From Burkholderia mayonis (lineage in GTDB: Bacteria > Pseudomonadota > Gammaproteobacteria > Burkholderiales > Burkholderiaceae), in NCBI RefSeq assembly GCF_001523745.2, contig NZ_CP013386.1:868001-932000 (forward strand): 64,000 nt of DNA. Direction: 5' to 3'. The translations under genes and the position numbers were made by a program. Shown piece after piece: positions 18,579-26,997 of this stretch (positions within the stretch are counted from its first letter, which is position 1; the number at the start of each line of letters is the position of its first letter). The notes under the pieces are model-generated. The model worked only from the letters and a program-made list of their open reading frames with translations. It did not search any database and was not told the DNA's origin.

Positions 18579-20123
18579 TCAGCGCGGCCCCTCGTACACC
18601 CATTCGAGCAGTGCGTCGTGCGCGGCGCGCGCGGCCGACGCGCGATCATCGTTGATGAAGCTGACGACCACATAGCTCGACCCGTCCGCCGACGCGACGT
18701 AACCCGCGATCGCGCGCACGTCGCGCAGCGTGCCCGTCTTGATGTGCGCGTTGCCGCCGACGGGCGCGTTCGTCAGCCGGTTCTTCATCGTGCCGTCGAC
18801 GCCCGCGACCGGCAGCGAATCGACGAACGCCTGCGCGACGGGGCTCGCGTTCGCCGCCTGCAGCATGTCGGCGAGCGACAGCGCGCTCACGCGCTCGTCG
18901 CGCGACAGCCCGGAGCCGTTCTCGAGCGCGAGCCCTTCGGTCGGCAGCCCGCTGTGAGCGAGAAACGCGCGGATCGTATCCGCCGATTGCGCGGGCGTCG
19001 CGGGCGGCCGGTGCTCGACCGCGCCGATCGTGAGGAACAGGTTGCGCGCCATCACGTTGTTGCTGAATTTGTTGATATCGTGCACGACGCTCGACAGCAC
19101 AGGGCCATGGTGCGCCGCAACGAGCCGCGCGCGTCCCGGCACCTTGCCTTCGGCGACCGTGCCGGAGAATGCGCCGCCCGTCTGGCGCCACAGCGCGAGG
19201 AAGCCGCGCGCGAAGAACGCGGAGTGATTCAGCACGGCGAGATTGGTCGTCGTCGGGCCGCAGCGCAGCGGGTAGTCCCCGGCAAACGACGCGGTGAGGT
19301 CGCCGTTCGCGTCGGTCATGAGCGCGGGCCGCGCGGCCGCCGCCGCGGCGCCGCACGAGCCTGCGCCTTCGACGAGCTGGTTGTCGACGTTCAGGTTCGC
19401 GAGCGGCGGCACGACGTCGATCGCGACCGCGCCGTTGTCGGTCGGCGTCACCGTGAACGACAGCGCCTTGAACGCGTAGAGGAGCGGGTCGGGGCCGACG
19501 TTGTACGGCGCGGTGGCGTCGTCGTCGAGCGGCGGCAGGTCGCGCGTCTCGGGCGCGAAGAAGGTCTTGTCGAGCACGAGCGCGCCGTCGACGTTGACGA
19601 TGCCCGCGCGGCGGATCTTGTTGACGAGATCGATCAGTTCCTCCGGCACGAGCTTCGGATCGCCCGTGCCCTTCACGTACAGCGTGCCGTGCAGCGTGCC
19701 GTTCTCGTCGACGGCGCCGTCCGCGTATGCGCTCGTGCGCCAGCGATAGTCGGCGCCGAGCATCGACAGCCCGGTGTAGGTCGTGACGAGCTTCATCGTC
19801 GATGCGGGTTGCATCGGCCGGCTCGCGTTCCACGCGACGACGGGCGTCCGGTCGCCGATCCGCTCGATGACGACGCTCAGGTTCGACGCCGGCACGCGCG
19901 CGCGCTGCAGCGCGGCGAGCACCGACGCCGGCAGCACGTTGTGCGCGGTCGAGACCGCAGCCGGGTAGCGCGGCGGTTTCCTGCGGGCGTCGGCGGGCGC
20001 GGCGAACGCGAGCGCGGCGCACGCGGCGATGAGCGCCGCGCAGCGCAGGACGGCGCGCGGCGTGCGGGCGGCGGGGCGTGCCGGACGAGGCGAAGCGGCG
20101 ATGCTGCGGGCGTTGTGATTCAT
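18579..20123 (-). CDS. dacB: D-alanyl-D-alanine carboxypeptidase/endopeptidase (PBP4 type)
   Basis: A 514-residue periplasmic penicillin-binding protein of the S13 family, which trims and cleaves peptidoglycan cross-links. The signal peptide (AVLRCAALIAACAALAFAAPADA) is followed by the active-site tetrad STMK (in QPASTMKLVT), SNN (KFSNNVMARN) and the KTG triad (HIKTGTLRDV). The ATG at 20123 is chosen because the open frame upstream has no signal-peptide character. It is divergent from the two-component system, 177 bases away, and together with that system and mucD forms an envelope-maintenance neighbourhood. Confidence 0.92.
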   Translation of the reverse strand: MNHNARSIAASPRPARPAARTPRAVLRCAALIAACAALAFAAPADARRKPPRYPAAVSTAHNVLPASVLAALQRARVPASNLSVVIERIGDRTPVVAWNASRPMQPASTMKLVTTYTGLSMLGADYRWRTSAYADGAVDENGTLHGTLYVKGTGDPKLVPEELIDLVNKIRRAGIVNVDGALVLDKTFFAPETRDLPPLDDDATAPYNVGPDPLLYAFKALSFTVTPTDNGAVAIDVVPPLANLNVDNQLVEGAGSCGAAAAAARPALMTDANGDLTASFAGDYPLRCGPTTTNLAVLNHSAFFARGFLALWRQTGGAFSGTVAEGKVPGRARLVAAHHGPVLSSVVHDINKFSNNVMARNLFLTIGAVEHRPPATPAQSADTIRAFLAHSGLPTEGLALENGSGLSRDERVSALSLADMLQAANASPVAQAFVDSLPVAGVDGTMKNRLTNAPVGGNAHIKTGTLRDVRAIAGYVASADGSSYVVVSFINDDRASAARAAHDALLEWVYEGPR

Positions 20124-20300
20124 CGGCGAATACGGAACGGAAGGCGACGTGGGCAATTGACTTGCGCGCGGCGGCGCAAGCCGGACATTGTAGAGAAAAT
20201 GGCGCGCGCGCAGCGTCGAAATCGGCCGAAGGTCCGCTCGCGCGCGAGGCGGCGCTACAATGTCCGCCATCTCGAACGCATGCGACGGACGCTTTTCAGG

Positions 20301-20963
20301 ATGCGGATATTGCTAGTCGAAGACGATCGGATGATCGCCGAAGGGGTGCGCAAGGCGCTGAAGGCCGACGGCTGCGCGATCGATTGGGTGCAGGACGGCG
20401 AAGCCGCGCTGACCGCGCTGGGCGGCGAGGCGTACGACCTGCTGCTGCTCGATCTCGGGCTGCCGAAGCGCGACGGCATCGACGTGCTGCGCACGCTGCG
20501 CGCGCGCGGGCTCGCGCTGCCCGTGCTGATCCTGACCGCGCGCGACGCGGTCGCCGATCGCGTGAAGGGCCTCGACGCGGGCGCGGACGACTATCTCGTC
20601 AAGCCGTTCGATCTCGACGAGCTCGCCGCGCGGATGCGCGCGCTGATCCGCCGCCAGTCGGGGCGCAGCGAGTCGATGATCCGTCACGGCGCGCTGACGC
20701 TCGATCCGGCGTCGCACCAGGTGACGCTCGACGGCGCGCCCGTCGCGCTGTCCGCGCGCGAATTCGCGCTTCTCGAGGCGCTGCTCGCGCGTCCGGGCGC
20801 GGTGCTGTCGAAGAGTCAGCTCGAAGAAAAGATGTATGGCTGGGGCGAGGAGATCGGCAGCAACACCGTCGAAGTCTATATCCACGCGCTGCGCAAGAAG
20901 CTCGGCTCGGACCTGATCCGCAACGTCCGGGGCCTCGGCTACATGGTCGTGAAGGAAGCGTAG
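20301..20963 (+). CDS. OmpR-family response regulator (QseB/PmrA-like)
   Basis: A 220-residue regulator with an N-terminal receiver (acidic pocket EDD at residues 7-9, phospho-acceptor Asp51 in LLLLDLGLP, Thr in LILTARD, Lys in YLVKPFD) and a C-terminal winged helix (LSAREFALLEALLARPGAVLSKSQLEEKMYGWGEEIGSNTVEVYIHALRKKLG) like that of QseB, PmrA and TctD. The start is the ATG at 20301. It is followed after 3 bases by its sensor kinase. A PmrA-like direct repeat before the nearby mucD gene is a possible target. Confidence 0.93.
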   Translation: MRILLVEDDRMIAEGVRKALKADGCAIDWVQDGEAALTALGGEAYDLLLLDLGLPKRDGIDVLRTLRARGLALPVLILTARDAVADRVKGLDAGADDYLVKPFDLDELAARMRALIRRQSGRSESMIRHGALTLDPASHQVTLDGAPVALSAREFALLEALLARPGAVLSKSQLEEKMYGWGEEIGSNTVEVYIHALRKKLGSDLIRNVRGLGYMVVKEA

Positions 20964-20966
20964 CGC

Positions 20967-22283
20967 GTGAGGTCGATTCGCCATCAATTGCTGATCTGGC
21001 TGCTCGCGCTCGTCGTGGCCGGGGTGGGGCTCGCCGGCTGGATGATCTATCGGCAGGCGCTCGCCGCCGCGAACGAGCTGTTCGACTACCAGTTGCAGCA
21101 GATCGCGGCCGCGCTGCCGTCCGAACCGTTCTCGCAGGTGCTCGGCTCGCAGACGAACGGCGACGAAGGGATCGTGATCCAGATCTGGAACCGTAACGGC
21201 GTGCTGATGTACTTCTCGCATCCGCGCGCGCCGCTCGCGCCCCGCGCCGAGCTCGGCTTCTCGACCGAGCGCACCGAGCGCGGCGCATGGCGCGTGTACG
21301 GCGCGATCGTCGGCGACAACGTCGTGCAGCTCGCGCAGCCGCTGTCGGTGCGCAACCGGCTCGCCGCGAGCGTCGCGCTGCGCACGCTGTGGCCGCTCAT
21401 CGTGCTGCTGCCGTTCCTCGGCGCGGCCGTCTGGATGATCGTCGGGCGCGGGCTGGCGCCGCTGCAGCGCGTGACCCGCGCGGTCGAGGCGCGCCGGCCC
21501 GAGGCGCTCGATCCGCTGCCCGACTGGCCGCTGCCGCTCGAAGTGCGTCCGCTCGTGCGCGCGCTGAATGGGCTGCTCGCGCGGCTGTCCGCCGCGCTCG
21601 ACACGCAAAAGGCGTTCGTCGCGGATGCCGCGCACGAACTGCGCACGCCGCTCGCGGCCGTGCAGATCCAGGCGCAGCTCGTCGCGCGCGCGCAGGACGA
21701 TGCGTCGCGGCGCGAGGCGATCGTCGATCTGCAGAGCGGCGTCACGCGTGCGACGCGTCTCGCCGAACAACTGCTCGCGCTCGCGCGCGCGGAACCGGGC
21801 GACTCGACGGTGCGCGAGCGCGTCGATCTGCGCGCGATCGTCGAGGAATGCGTCGCCTCGCATGCGCCGATCGCGCAGCGGCGCAACATCGATCTCGGCT
21901 TCGAGGAAGTCGAGGACGCGGCCGTGGTCGCCGATCCCGCCGCGCTGCGCGTGATGTTCAACAATCTACTCGACAATGCCGTGAAGTACACGCCGGCGGG
22001 CGGGCGCATCGACGTGTCGCTCTCGCGCGGCGACGGCGCGCGCGCCTGCGTGCAGATCGGCGACAGCGGCCCCGGCATTCCGGCGGGCGAGCGCGAGCGC
22101 GTGTTCGATCGCTTCTACCGCGATACGTCCGCGCGGGCGCGCACCGACGTGTCGGGCAGCGGCCTCGGTCTCGCGATCGTCAAGCGGGTGGCCGCGCAGC
22201 AGCGCGCGACCGTGACGCTCGGCGAAGCGCCGGCGGGCGGGCTCCTCGTCAGCGTCGCGCTGCCGTGCGCGGCCGAAGCGTGA
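20967..22283 (+). CDS. Sensor histidine kinase (QseC-like)
   Basis: A 438-residue inner-membrane kinase with a GTG start 3 bases after the regulator stop. TM1 spans about residues 8-27 and TM2 about 141-160, enclosing a periplasmic domain of about 110 residues. The phospho-acceptor is His223 in ADAAHELRTPLAAVQIQ. The ATP-binding N box (VMFNNLLDNAVKYTP), G1 (IGDSGPGIP), F box and G2 (GSGLGLAIVKRV) are all present. It pairs with the preceding regulator; the signal is unknown. Confidence 0.93.
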   Translation: MRSIRHQLLIWLLALVVAGVGLAGWMIYRQALAAANELFDYQLQQIAAALPSEPFSQVLGSQTNGDEGIVIQIWNRNGVLMYFSHPRAPLAPRAELGFSTERTERGAWRVYGAIVGDNVVQLAQPLSVRNRLAASVALRTLWPLIVLLPFLGAAVWMIVGRGLAPLQRVTRAVEARRPEALDPLPDWPLPLEVRPLVRALNGLLARLSAALDTQKAFVADAAHELRTPLAAVQIQAQLVARAQDDASRREAIVDLQSGVTRATRLAEQLLALARAEPGDSTVRERVDLRAIVEECVASHAPIAQRRNIDLGFEEVEDAAVVADPAALRVMFNNLLDNAVKYTPAGGRIDVSLSRGDGARACVQIGDSGPGIPAGERERVFDRFYRDTSARARTDVSGSGLGLAIVKRVAAQQRATVTLGEAPAGGLLVSVALPCAAEA

Positions 22284-22454
22284 CGGTCGTGCCGGATGCG
22301 TGACGAGGCGCATCATTCGCCTCATTGCTTGCCGCGGCGCGCGGCGTTGCCGTGGCGCGGCCGCTGTCCGGCCGATCCGCGCGCCGGGCTCGCCGTGCCC
22401 GACGCGGGCCTCGGATTTGCTCTGTTTTCGTCCGTTTAATGGCTCCTGAAACCG

Positions 22455-22471
22455 ATTAAGCCTGCTTTAAG
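22455..22471 (+). promoter_or_regulatory. PmrA/QseB-like direct-repeat box before mucD
   Basis: ATTAAG, five bases, TTTAAG: two hexamers repeating with an 11-bp period, matching the PmrA/BasR-type box (YTTAAK-N5-YTTAAK) except at the first base. It sits 45 bases upstream of the mucD ATG and downstream of the OmpR-type regulator pair that could bind it. The match is seen in the sequence; the regulation is inferred. Confidence 0.45.
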
Positions 22472-22515
22472 ACAGGGGCGCTACGCTTCGAACCGTTAGA
22501 CGAGGAGAACGATCG

Positions 22516-24003
22516 ATGACTACCCGAATCCTTGCGCGTGGCGCAGTTGCCGTGGCCGTCGCCGCGGCGTTGTCGGCGGGGTATGTGGCGGGCACCCGTC
22601 ATGCGGAGCCGCCGCAGATCATCACGCCGGCCGTCGCCGCGCTGATGCCGGCCGAAGCGGCCGCGAAGACCGGCATTCCCGACTTTTCCGGGCTGGTCGA
22701 GACCTACGGGCCAGCCGTCGTGAACATCAGCGCGAAGCACGTCGTGCCGCGCACCGCGCCGCGCCGCGCGGCGCCGCAGTTGCCGATCGACCCGGACGAT
22801 CCGTTCTACCAGTTCTTCCGACATTTCTACGGACAGATGCCGGGGATGGGCGGCGGCCAGCAGCAGCCGGATGACCAGCCGAGCACGAGCCTCGGCTCCG
22901 GATTCATCATCAGCCCGGACGGGTATATCCTGACTAACGCGCACGTGATCGACGGTGCGAACGTCGTCACCGTGAAGCTCACCGACAAGCGCGAGTACAA
23001 GGCGAAGGTCGTCGGCGTCGACAAGCAGTCGGACGTCGCGGTGCTGAAGATCGATGCGTCGAGCCTGCCGACTGTGAAGATCGGCGATCCGGCGCAAAGC
23101 AAGGTCGGCCAGTGGGTCGTCGCGATCGGCTCGCCGTACGGGTTCGACAACACGGTCACGTCGGGCATCATCAGCGCAAAGTCGCGCGCGCTGCCCGACG
23201 AGAACTACACGCCGTTCATCCAGACTGACGTGCCGGTGAACCCAGGCAACTCGGGCGGTCCGCTCTTCAACCTGAACGGCGAGGTGATCGGCATCAACTC
23301 GATGATCTACTCGCAGACGGGCGGCTTCCAGGGGCTGTCGTTCGCGATCCCGATCAACGAGGCGATGAAGGTGAAGGACGAGCTCGTGAAGACGGGCCAC
23401 GTGAGCCGCGGCCGGCTCGGCGTCGCCGTGCAGGGGCTCAACCAGACGCTCGCGAGCTCGTTCGGTCTGCAAAAGCCCGACGGCGCGCTCGTCAGCTCGG
23501 TCGATCCGAAGGGGCCGGCCGCGAAGGCGGGGCTGCAGCCGGGCGACGTGATCCTGTCGGTCGACGGTGTGCCCGTGCAGGATTCGACGACGCTGCCCGC
23601 GCAGATCGCGAGCATGAAGCCCGGAACGAAGGCCGATCTGCAGGTTTGGCGCGACAAGTCGAAGAAGACCGTGTCGGTGACACTCGCATCGCTGACCGAC
23701 GGCCAGGCGAAGGTGGGCGTCGACGAGCCCGTCGAGCAAGGACGTCTCGGCGTCGCGGTGCGGCCGCTTTCGCCGCGCGAGCGCAACGGCTCGTCGCTCA
23801 CGCACGGCCTCGTCGTCCAGCAGTCGACGGGTCCCGCCGCGAGCGCGGGCATTCAGCCGGGCGACGTGATCCTCGCGGTGAACGGCCGGCCGGTCACGAG
23901 CGCGGAACAATTGCGCGATGCGGTCAAGCGCGCGGGCAACAGCCTTGCGCTGCTGATCCAGCGCGACGACGCCCAGATCTTCGTGCCGGTCGATCTGGGC
24001 TGA
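22516..24003 (+). CDS. mucD: Do/DegP-family periplasmic serine protease with two PDZ domains (MucD/DegQ type)
   Basis: A 495-residue protease-chaperone that removes misfolded envelope proteins. An N-terminal signal/anchor (residues 5-25) precedes the trypsin-like domain with catalytic His143 (TNAHVID), Asp173 (SDVAVLKID) and Ser246 (GNSGGPLF). Two PDZ domains follow (around residues 290-380, GRLGVAVQGL to the GLQPGDVILSVDG segment, and around 400-490, with GIQPGDVILAVNG). A proline/glutamine loop near 105-125 is the usual Q-linker or LA-loop. GAGGAG precedes the ATG. It lies 232 bases after the sensor kinase, with its own regulatory box. Confidence 0.93.
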   Translation: MTTRILARGAVAVAVAAALSAGYVAGTRHAEPPQIITPAVAALMPAEAAAKTGIPDFSGLVETYGPAVVNISAKHVVPRTAPRRAAPQLPIDPDDPFYQFFRHFYGQMPGMGGGQQQPDDQPSTSLGSGFIISPDGYILTNAHVIDGANVVTVKLTDKREYKAKVVGVDKQSDVAVLKIDASSLPTVKIGDPAQSKVGQWVVAIGSPYGFDNTVTSGIISAKSRALPDENYTPFIQTDVPVNPGNSGGPLFNLNGEVIGINSMIYSQTGGFQGLSFAIPINEAMKVKDELVKTGHVSRGRLGVAVQGLNQTLASSFGLQKPDGALVSSVDPKGPAAKAGLQPGDVILSVDGVPVQDSTTLPAQIASMKPGTKADLQVWRDKSKKTVSVTLASLTDGQAKVGVDEPVEQGRLGVAVRPLSPRERNGSSLTHGLVVQQSTGPAASAGIQPGDVILAVNGRPVTSAEQLRDAVKRAGNSLALLIQRDDAQIFVPVDLG

Positions 24004-24140
24004 GCCGGGGTCGATCCCGGCGTGGCGGGCGGGCCGGCTCGGCGGCTTGGCGGCTGCCTCCCGCCGCTTGCCGTCGTCCGTCGCCGCCGGTCGTCCATAC
24101 CGACCTCCGTTATCCGGCGGACAGATTCAAGGAGCGAATC

Positions 24141-24563
24141 ATGCGACAGCCAACCGTTTCCAAGTACCTGATTGCGGCGGCGCTGGCCTTCGGCCTCGCG
24201 GGTGCCGCGCGTGCGCAGCCCGGCTTGCCGGACGTGCAGCAGCAAGGCGACGTCAGCTTCGTGTCGGGCGGGGTGGGGCAGGACGAATCCACCGCGTTCC
24301 GGCGTGGCGAAAGCAGTTGGCCGCTCGCGCTGCGTTTCACGGGCGCGGGCGGCGAGTATCTCGCCGATGTCCACGTGTCCGTGCTCGATGCGCACGGCGG
24401 CGAAGTGCTGAAGACCGATGCGCGCGGCCCCTACATGCTCGTCAAGCTGCAGCCGGGGCGCTACACCGTGCATGCGAGCTACAACGGCAATGAGCAAACC
24501 CATGCGGTCACGGTGCCGGCGAAGGGCGGCGTGAAGGCGGCGTTCTCGTGGAAGGCGCAGTGA
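24141..24563 (+). CDS. Periplasmic carboxypeptidase-regulatory-like domain protein
   Basis: A 140-residue protein with a clear signal peptide (KYLIAAALAFGLAGAARAQ, cleavage after ARA). The mature part is a single beta-sandwich: ADVHVSVLDAHGGEVLKTDARGPYMLVKLQPGRYTVHASYNGNEQTHAVTVP resembles the CarboxypepD_reg/DUF4198 type of Ig-like fold. No catalytic residues are evident. AAGGAG precedes the ATG. It follows mucD by 138 bases and may belong to the same envelope-stress group, but the function is unknown. Confidence 0.72.
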   Translation: MRQPTVSKYLIAAALAFGLAGAARAQPGLPDVQQQGDVSFVSGGVGQDESTAFRRGESSWPLALRFTGAGGEYLADVHVSVLDAHGGEVLKTDARGPYMLVKLQPGRYTVHASYNGNEQTHAVTVPAKGGVKAAFSWKAQ

Positions 24564-24691
24564 CCCCGCTGCGACGATGACGCCGCGCAATTTGCGGCGG
24601 TTTGGCCGATAATGCAACTATAAGCGGCGTTTCGCCGCGGCCATGCTTATTTCCGGCCGGCGCGTGCGCGCGGCGGCCGTAGGGGAAACCG

Positions 24692-25051
24692 ATGTCCGAC
24701 GCCGCAGGTCATCGCATCGAAATCGAGCAGAATCGCCATCGCGTTCGCGTGATCCACCAGGGGATCACCTATGCCGATTCGCAAGCCGCCTATACGCTGA
24801 AGGAATTGGGCCTGCCCCACGTCCAATATCTGCCGCGCGGCGACGTCAACATGTCGCGGCTCACGCCGTCCGACCACGTGACGTATTGCGAGCAAAAGGG
24901 GCAGGCGACCTATTTTCATCTGCATACCGAAGAAGGCGTCATCGAGAACGCCGCGTGGAGTTACGAGGCGCCGCTGAAGGTCGCGGACGCGATCCGGCAA
25001 TATGTCGCGTTCGATGCCGCGTGCGTCGACCGCATCGACGTGACGTCCTGA
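24692..25051 (+). CDS. DUF427 domain protein
   Basis: A 119-residue soluble protein. The sequence IEIEQNRHRVRVIHQGITYADSQAAYTLKELGLPHVQYLPRGDVNMSRLTPSDHVTYCEQKGQATYFHL is that of the DUF427 beta-tent family, including the conserved Tyr/Pro/Asp (YLPRGDV) and Cys (TYCEQKG) positions. The biochemical role of the family is not settled. AGGGGAA precedes the ATG. The next gene starts 27 bases later. Confidence 0.85.
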   Translation: MSDAAGHRIEIEQNRHRVRVIHQGITYADSQAAYTLKELGLPHVQYLPRGDVNMSRLTPSDHVTYCEQKGQATYFHLHTEEGVIENAAWSYEAPLKVADAIRQYVAFDAACVDRIDVTS

Positions 25052-25078
25052 CGCGGCAGTTCATCGGGGGAGGCGATC

Positions 25079-25807
25079 ATGGAACTGAACGACGCGTTGT
25101 TCATCCCGCTCGCGCCGTCCGTCGTCCGGGACGCGCTGCAGGATCTCGCGCTCGTGCGCGCGAGCCTCGATCATTGCGAGTCGTTTTCGCGGCTGGCGCG
25201 CGGCGAGTACGCGCTCGCGCTGACGGTGCCGCTCGGCCCGTTGCGTGCGCGTTACGACGTGCGCGCGCACGTCGTCAGCGAGCGCAGCGACGAACCGGAG
25301 CACACGAGACGCACGCTGAACTTCCGGGCCCGCGCAGACGGCATCGGCGCGCTGCGCGGGCAGATCGACGTCGTGCTCGCGCCGGCCGACGACGCAACGG
25401 ACGCGGGCCGCGGCGTCCCCGCGACGCGCGTCGAATACGCGGTATGGGCGACGGCGTCCGGCCCGCTCGCCGAACTGCCGGGCCGCCAGATCCAGAACGC
25501 GCTGCACGAGCTCGCGGACGATTTCTTCACCGAGTTCTGCGCGGTCGTGCAGGCGAAGCACGGGCTTGCGCCGAACCGCGCGCGAGATGGCGCGCCGCAG
25601 CGGCATCATGTGTTCCTGCGGCCCGCGGGATTCAAGGGCGTCGCGCGCCGCGCCCACGCGCAGCACCTGGGCGGCGCGCTGACCGGGCGCGCGGCGAGCG
25701 CGCTCCACCATCGCGAATCGAACCCGGTGCCGTTGTGGGCGTGGGCCGCGATGATCGTCTTCGTCGCGCTGCTGCTCTATGCGGCGCGCTGGTTCAACGG
25801 CGGCTGA
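25079..25807 (+). CDS. CoxG/SRPBCC-family membrane-anchored protein
   Basis: A 242-residue protein whose first 165 or so residues follow the CoxG (carbon-monoxide dehydrogenase subunit G-like) SRPBCC fold. A single C-terminal transmembrane helix (PLWAWAAMIVFVALLLYAARWF) is typical of CoxG homologues. In CO-oxidisers CoxG anchors the dehydrogenase to the membrane. No coxMSL genes are in this window, so a different partner is likely. It is probably cotranscribed with the DUF427 gene. Confidence 0.72.
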   Translation: MELNDALFIPLAPSVVRDALQDLALVRASLDHCESFSRLARGEYALALTVPLGPLRARYDVRAHVVSERSDEPEHTRRTLNFRARADGIGALRGQIDVVLAPADDATDAGRGVPATRVEYAVWATASGPLAELPGRQIQNALHELADDFFTEFCAVVQAKHGLAPNRARDGAPQRHHVFLRPAGFKGVARRAHAQHLGGALTGRAASALHHRESNPVPLWAWAAMIVFVALLLYAARWFNGG

Positions 25808-25955
25808 GCCGCGCGGCTTTTGCCGCGATGCCGCTTGCCGGGCACGGCGCCTCGCCCGGCAAGCCGTATCGTGGACTTTCCGATTTCCCTTCCGATTCGC
25901 CGCTGAATAGCGGCCGTTCATCGTGGTGCGGGCTCGATCCGGGCGCGCGGCCGCC

Positions 25956-26591
25956 TCAGTCGTCTTTGCGCATCGCGGGGCTCGTGCGCAGCATGTCGAA
26001 GCAGCCGTCTACGAGCTTTTCCGCGTGCCGCTCCGCATCGATCTCGCCCGGCAGCATCAGCATGTCGCGCACGAAGCCGCTGACGAGCGTATGCAGCATC
26101 AGCGTCGCGCGCCACGTATCGAGATCCGCCGGCAACTGGCCGTTCGCGACGCCTTGTGCGAGATCCGCTTCGATGTTGCGCAGCGCGTCGCGCATCCCTT
26201 CGCGGTTGCGCTGCAGGAGCGGTCCCATGTCCGCGACATACTCGCACTTCATGAACAGGATGCTGAACACGCGCCGCAGTTGCGGATCGCGTGCGACGCC
26301 GAGCAGGCACCAGATCAGGATTTCGCGGATCCGGCCGAGCGGATCGGCGTGCGGCGCGTCCGTGCTGGCTTTCAGCTCGTCGATCGGCAAGAGCACGCGG
26401 TCGAACATCGCGTCGAAGAGTTCGCTCTTGCTCGCGAAGTGCCAATAGATCGCGCCGCGCGTGACGCCCGCGTGCTGGGCAATGTCGGCGAGCGACGTGT
26501 GCGACACGCCTTTTTCGAAGAAGACGTGCTCGGCGGCGTCGAGGATGCGGTCGCGCGTCGCGAGCGCTTCCTCCTTCGTGCGTCTGGCCAT
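25956..26591 (-). CDS. bpeR: TetR/AcrR-family repressor of the BpeAB-OprB pump
   Basis: A 211-residue repressor. The N-terminal helix-turn-helix (TRDRILDAAEHVFFEKGVSHTSLADIAQHAGVTRGAIYWHFASKSELFDAMF) is of the AcrR/TtgR/AmrR class, followed by an all-helical ligand-binding domain. It is divergent from the RND operon, the standard arrangement for a local repressor. A 24-bp dyad in the shared intergenic region (26734-26757) is almost identical to the AcrR operator of E. coli and overlaps likely promoters for both directions, indicating autoregulation as well. The symbol follows the B. pseudomallei BpeAB-OprB locus. Confidence 0.9.
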   Translation of the reverse strand: MARRTKEEALATRDRILDAAEHVFFEKGVSHTSLADIAQHAGVTRGAIYWHFASKSELFDAMFDRVLLPIDELKASTDAPHADPLGRIREILIWCLLGVARDPQLRRVFSILFMKCEYVADMGPLLQRNREGMRDALRNIEADLAQGVANGQLPADLDTWRATLMLHTLVSGFVRDMLMLPGEIDAERHAEKLVDGCFDMLRTSPAMRKDD

Positions 26592-26731
26592 TCAGGAGCT
26601 CATCGTATGCAAGGTCGAGGCCATTGCGTGAATAATAAGGGTTGCATCATGAGCGCCGCACGTGGGTCGCCCTGTTCGACCTGCTGTAAACCTTGGTAAT
26701 GTGTAAGAAATTGTGCGGTGCATGAAGGACT

Positions 26732-26759
26732 TTTACATACATTCGTGAATGTATATACA
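26732..26759 (+). promoter_or_regulatory. Likely bpeA promoter
   Basis: TTTACA (26732-26737, 5 of 6 to the -35 consensus) is followed by a 16-base spacer and TATACA (26754-26759). The predicted BpeR operator covers the spacer and part of both hexamers, so repressor binding would block RNA polymerase. Confidence 0.5.
26734..26757. promoter_or_regulatory. Predicted BpeR operator (AcrR-type 24-bp dyad)
   Basis: The core TACATTC-GT-GAATGTA is a perfect 7-bp dyad within a 24-bp element. Compared with the E. coli AcrR operator as I recall it, 22 of 24 positions match (differences at positions 11 and 22). It lies 143 bases from the bpeR start and 241 from the bpeA start. The rest of the 406-base intergenic region shows no gene. 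Confidence 0.75.
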
Positions 26760-26997
26760 ATGCCAGCTTACGGCCGAATGGCCTTCGAGGCAATCAGTTA
26801 ATATCCGTCTCTGCTGATTTCCCTCCTCATTGTTGTTCCGCGCGTAGCGCGCGGCGGCATCCCGGCACGGCAGTCGCGTGCCGCCGTTGTATCCGCAGTC
26901 AAGCAATTCAGTTGTCCGATCCGCGCCGCAAGGCGCGTTCGTGTTGTGTCCTCGAGGGCCGGCACTTATTTCATCTAGTTACAAACGAGGTCGCTCC

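Noticed and set aside
26607..26699. Small cysteine-containing open frame (30 codons) in the bpeR-bpeA gap, ATG to TAA
   Set aside because: No ribosome-binding site and no recognisable homology; it lies in the regulatory region and is most likely chance.
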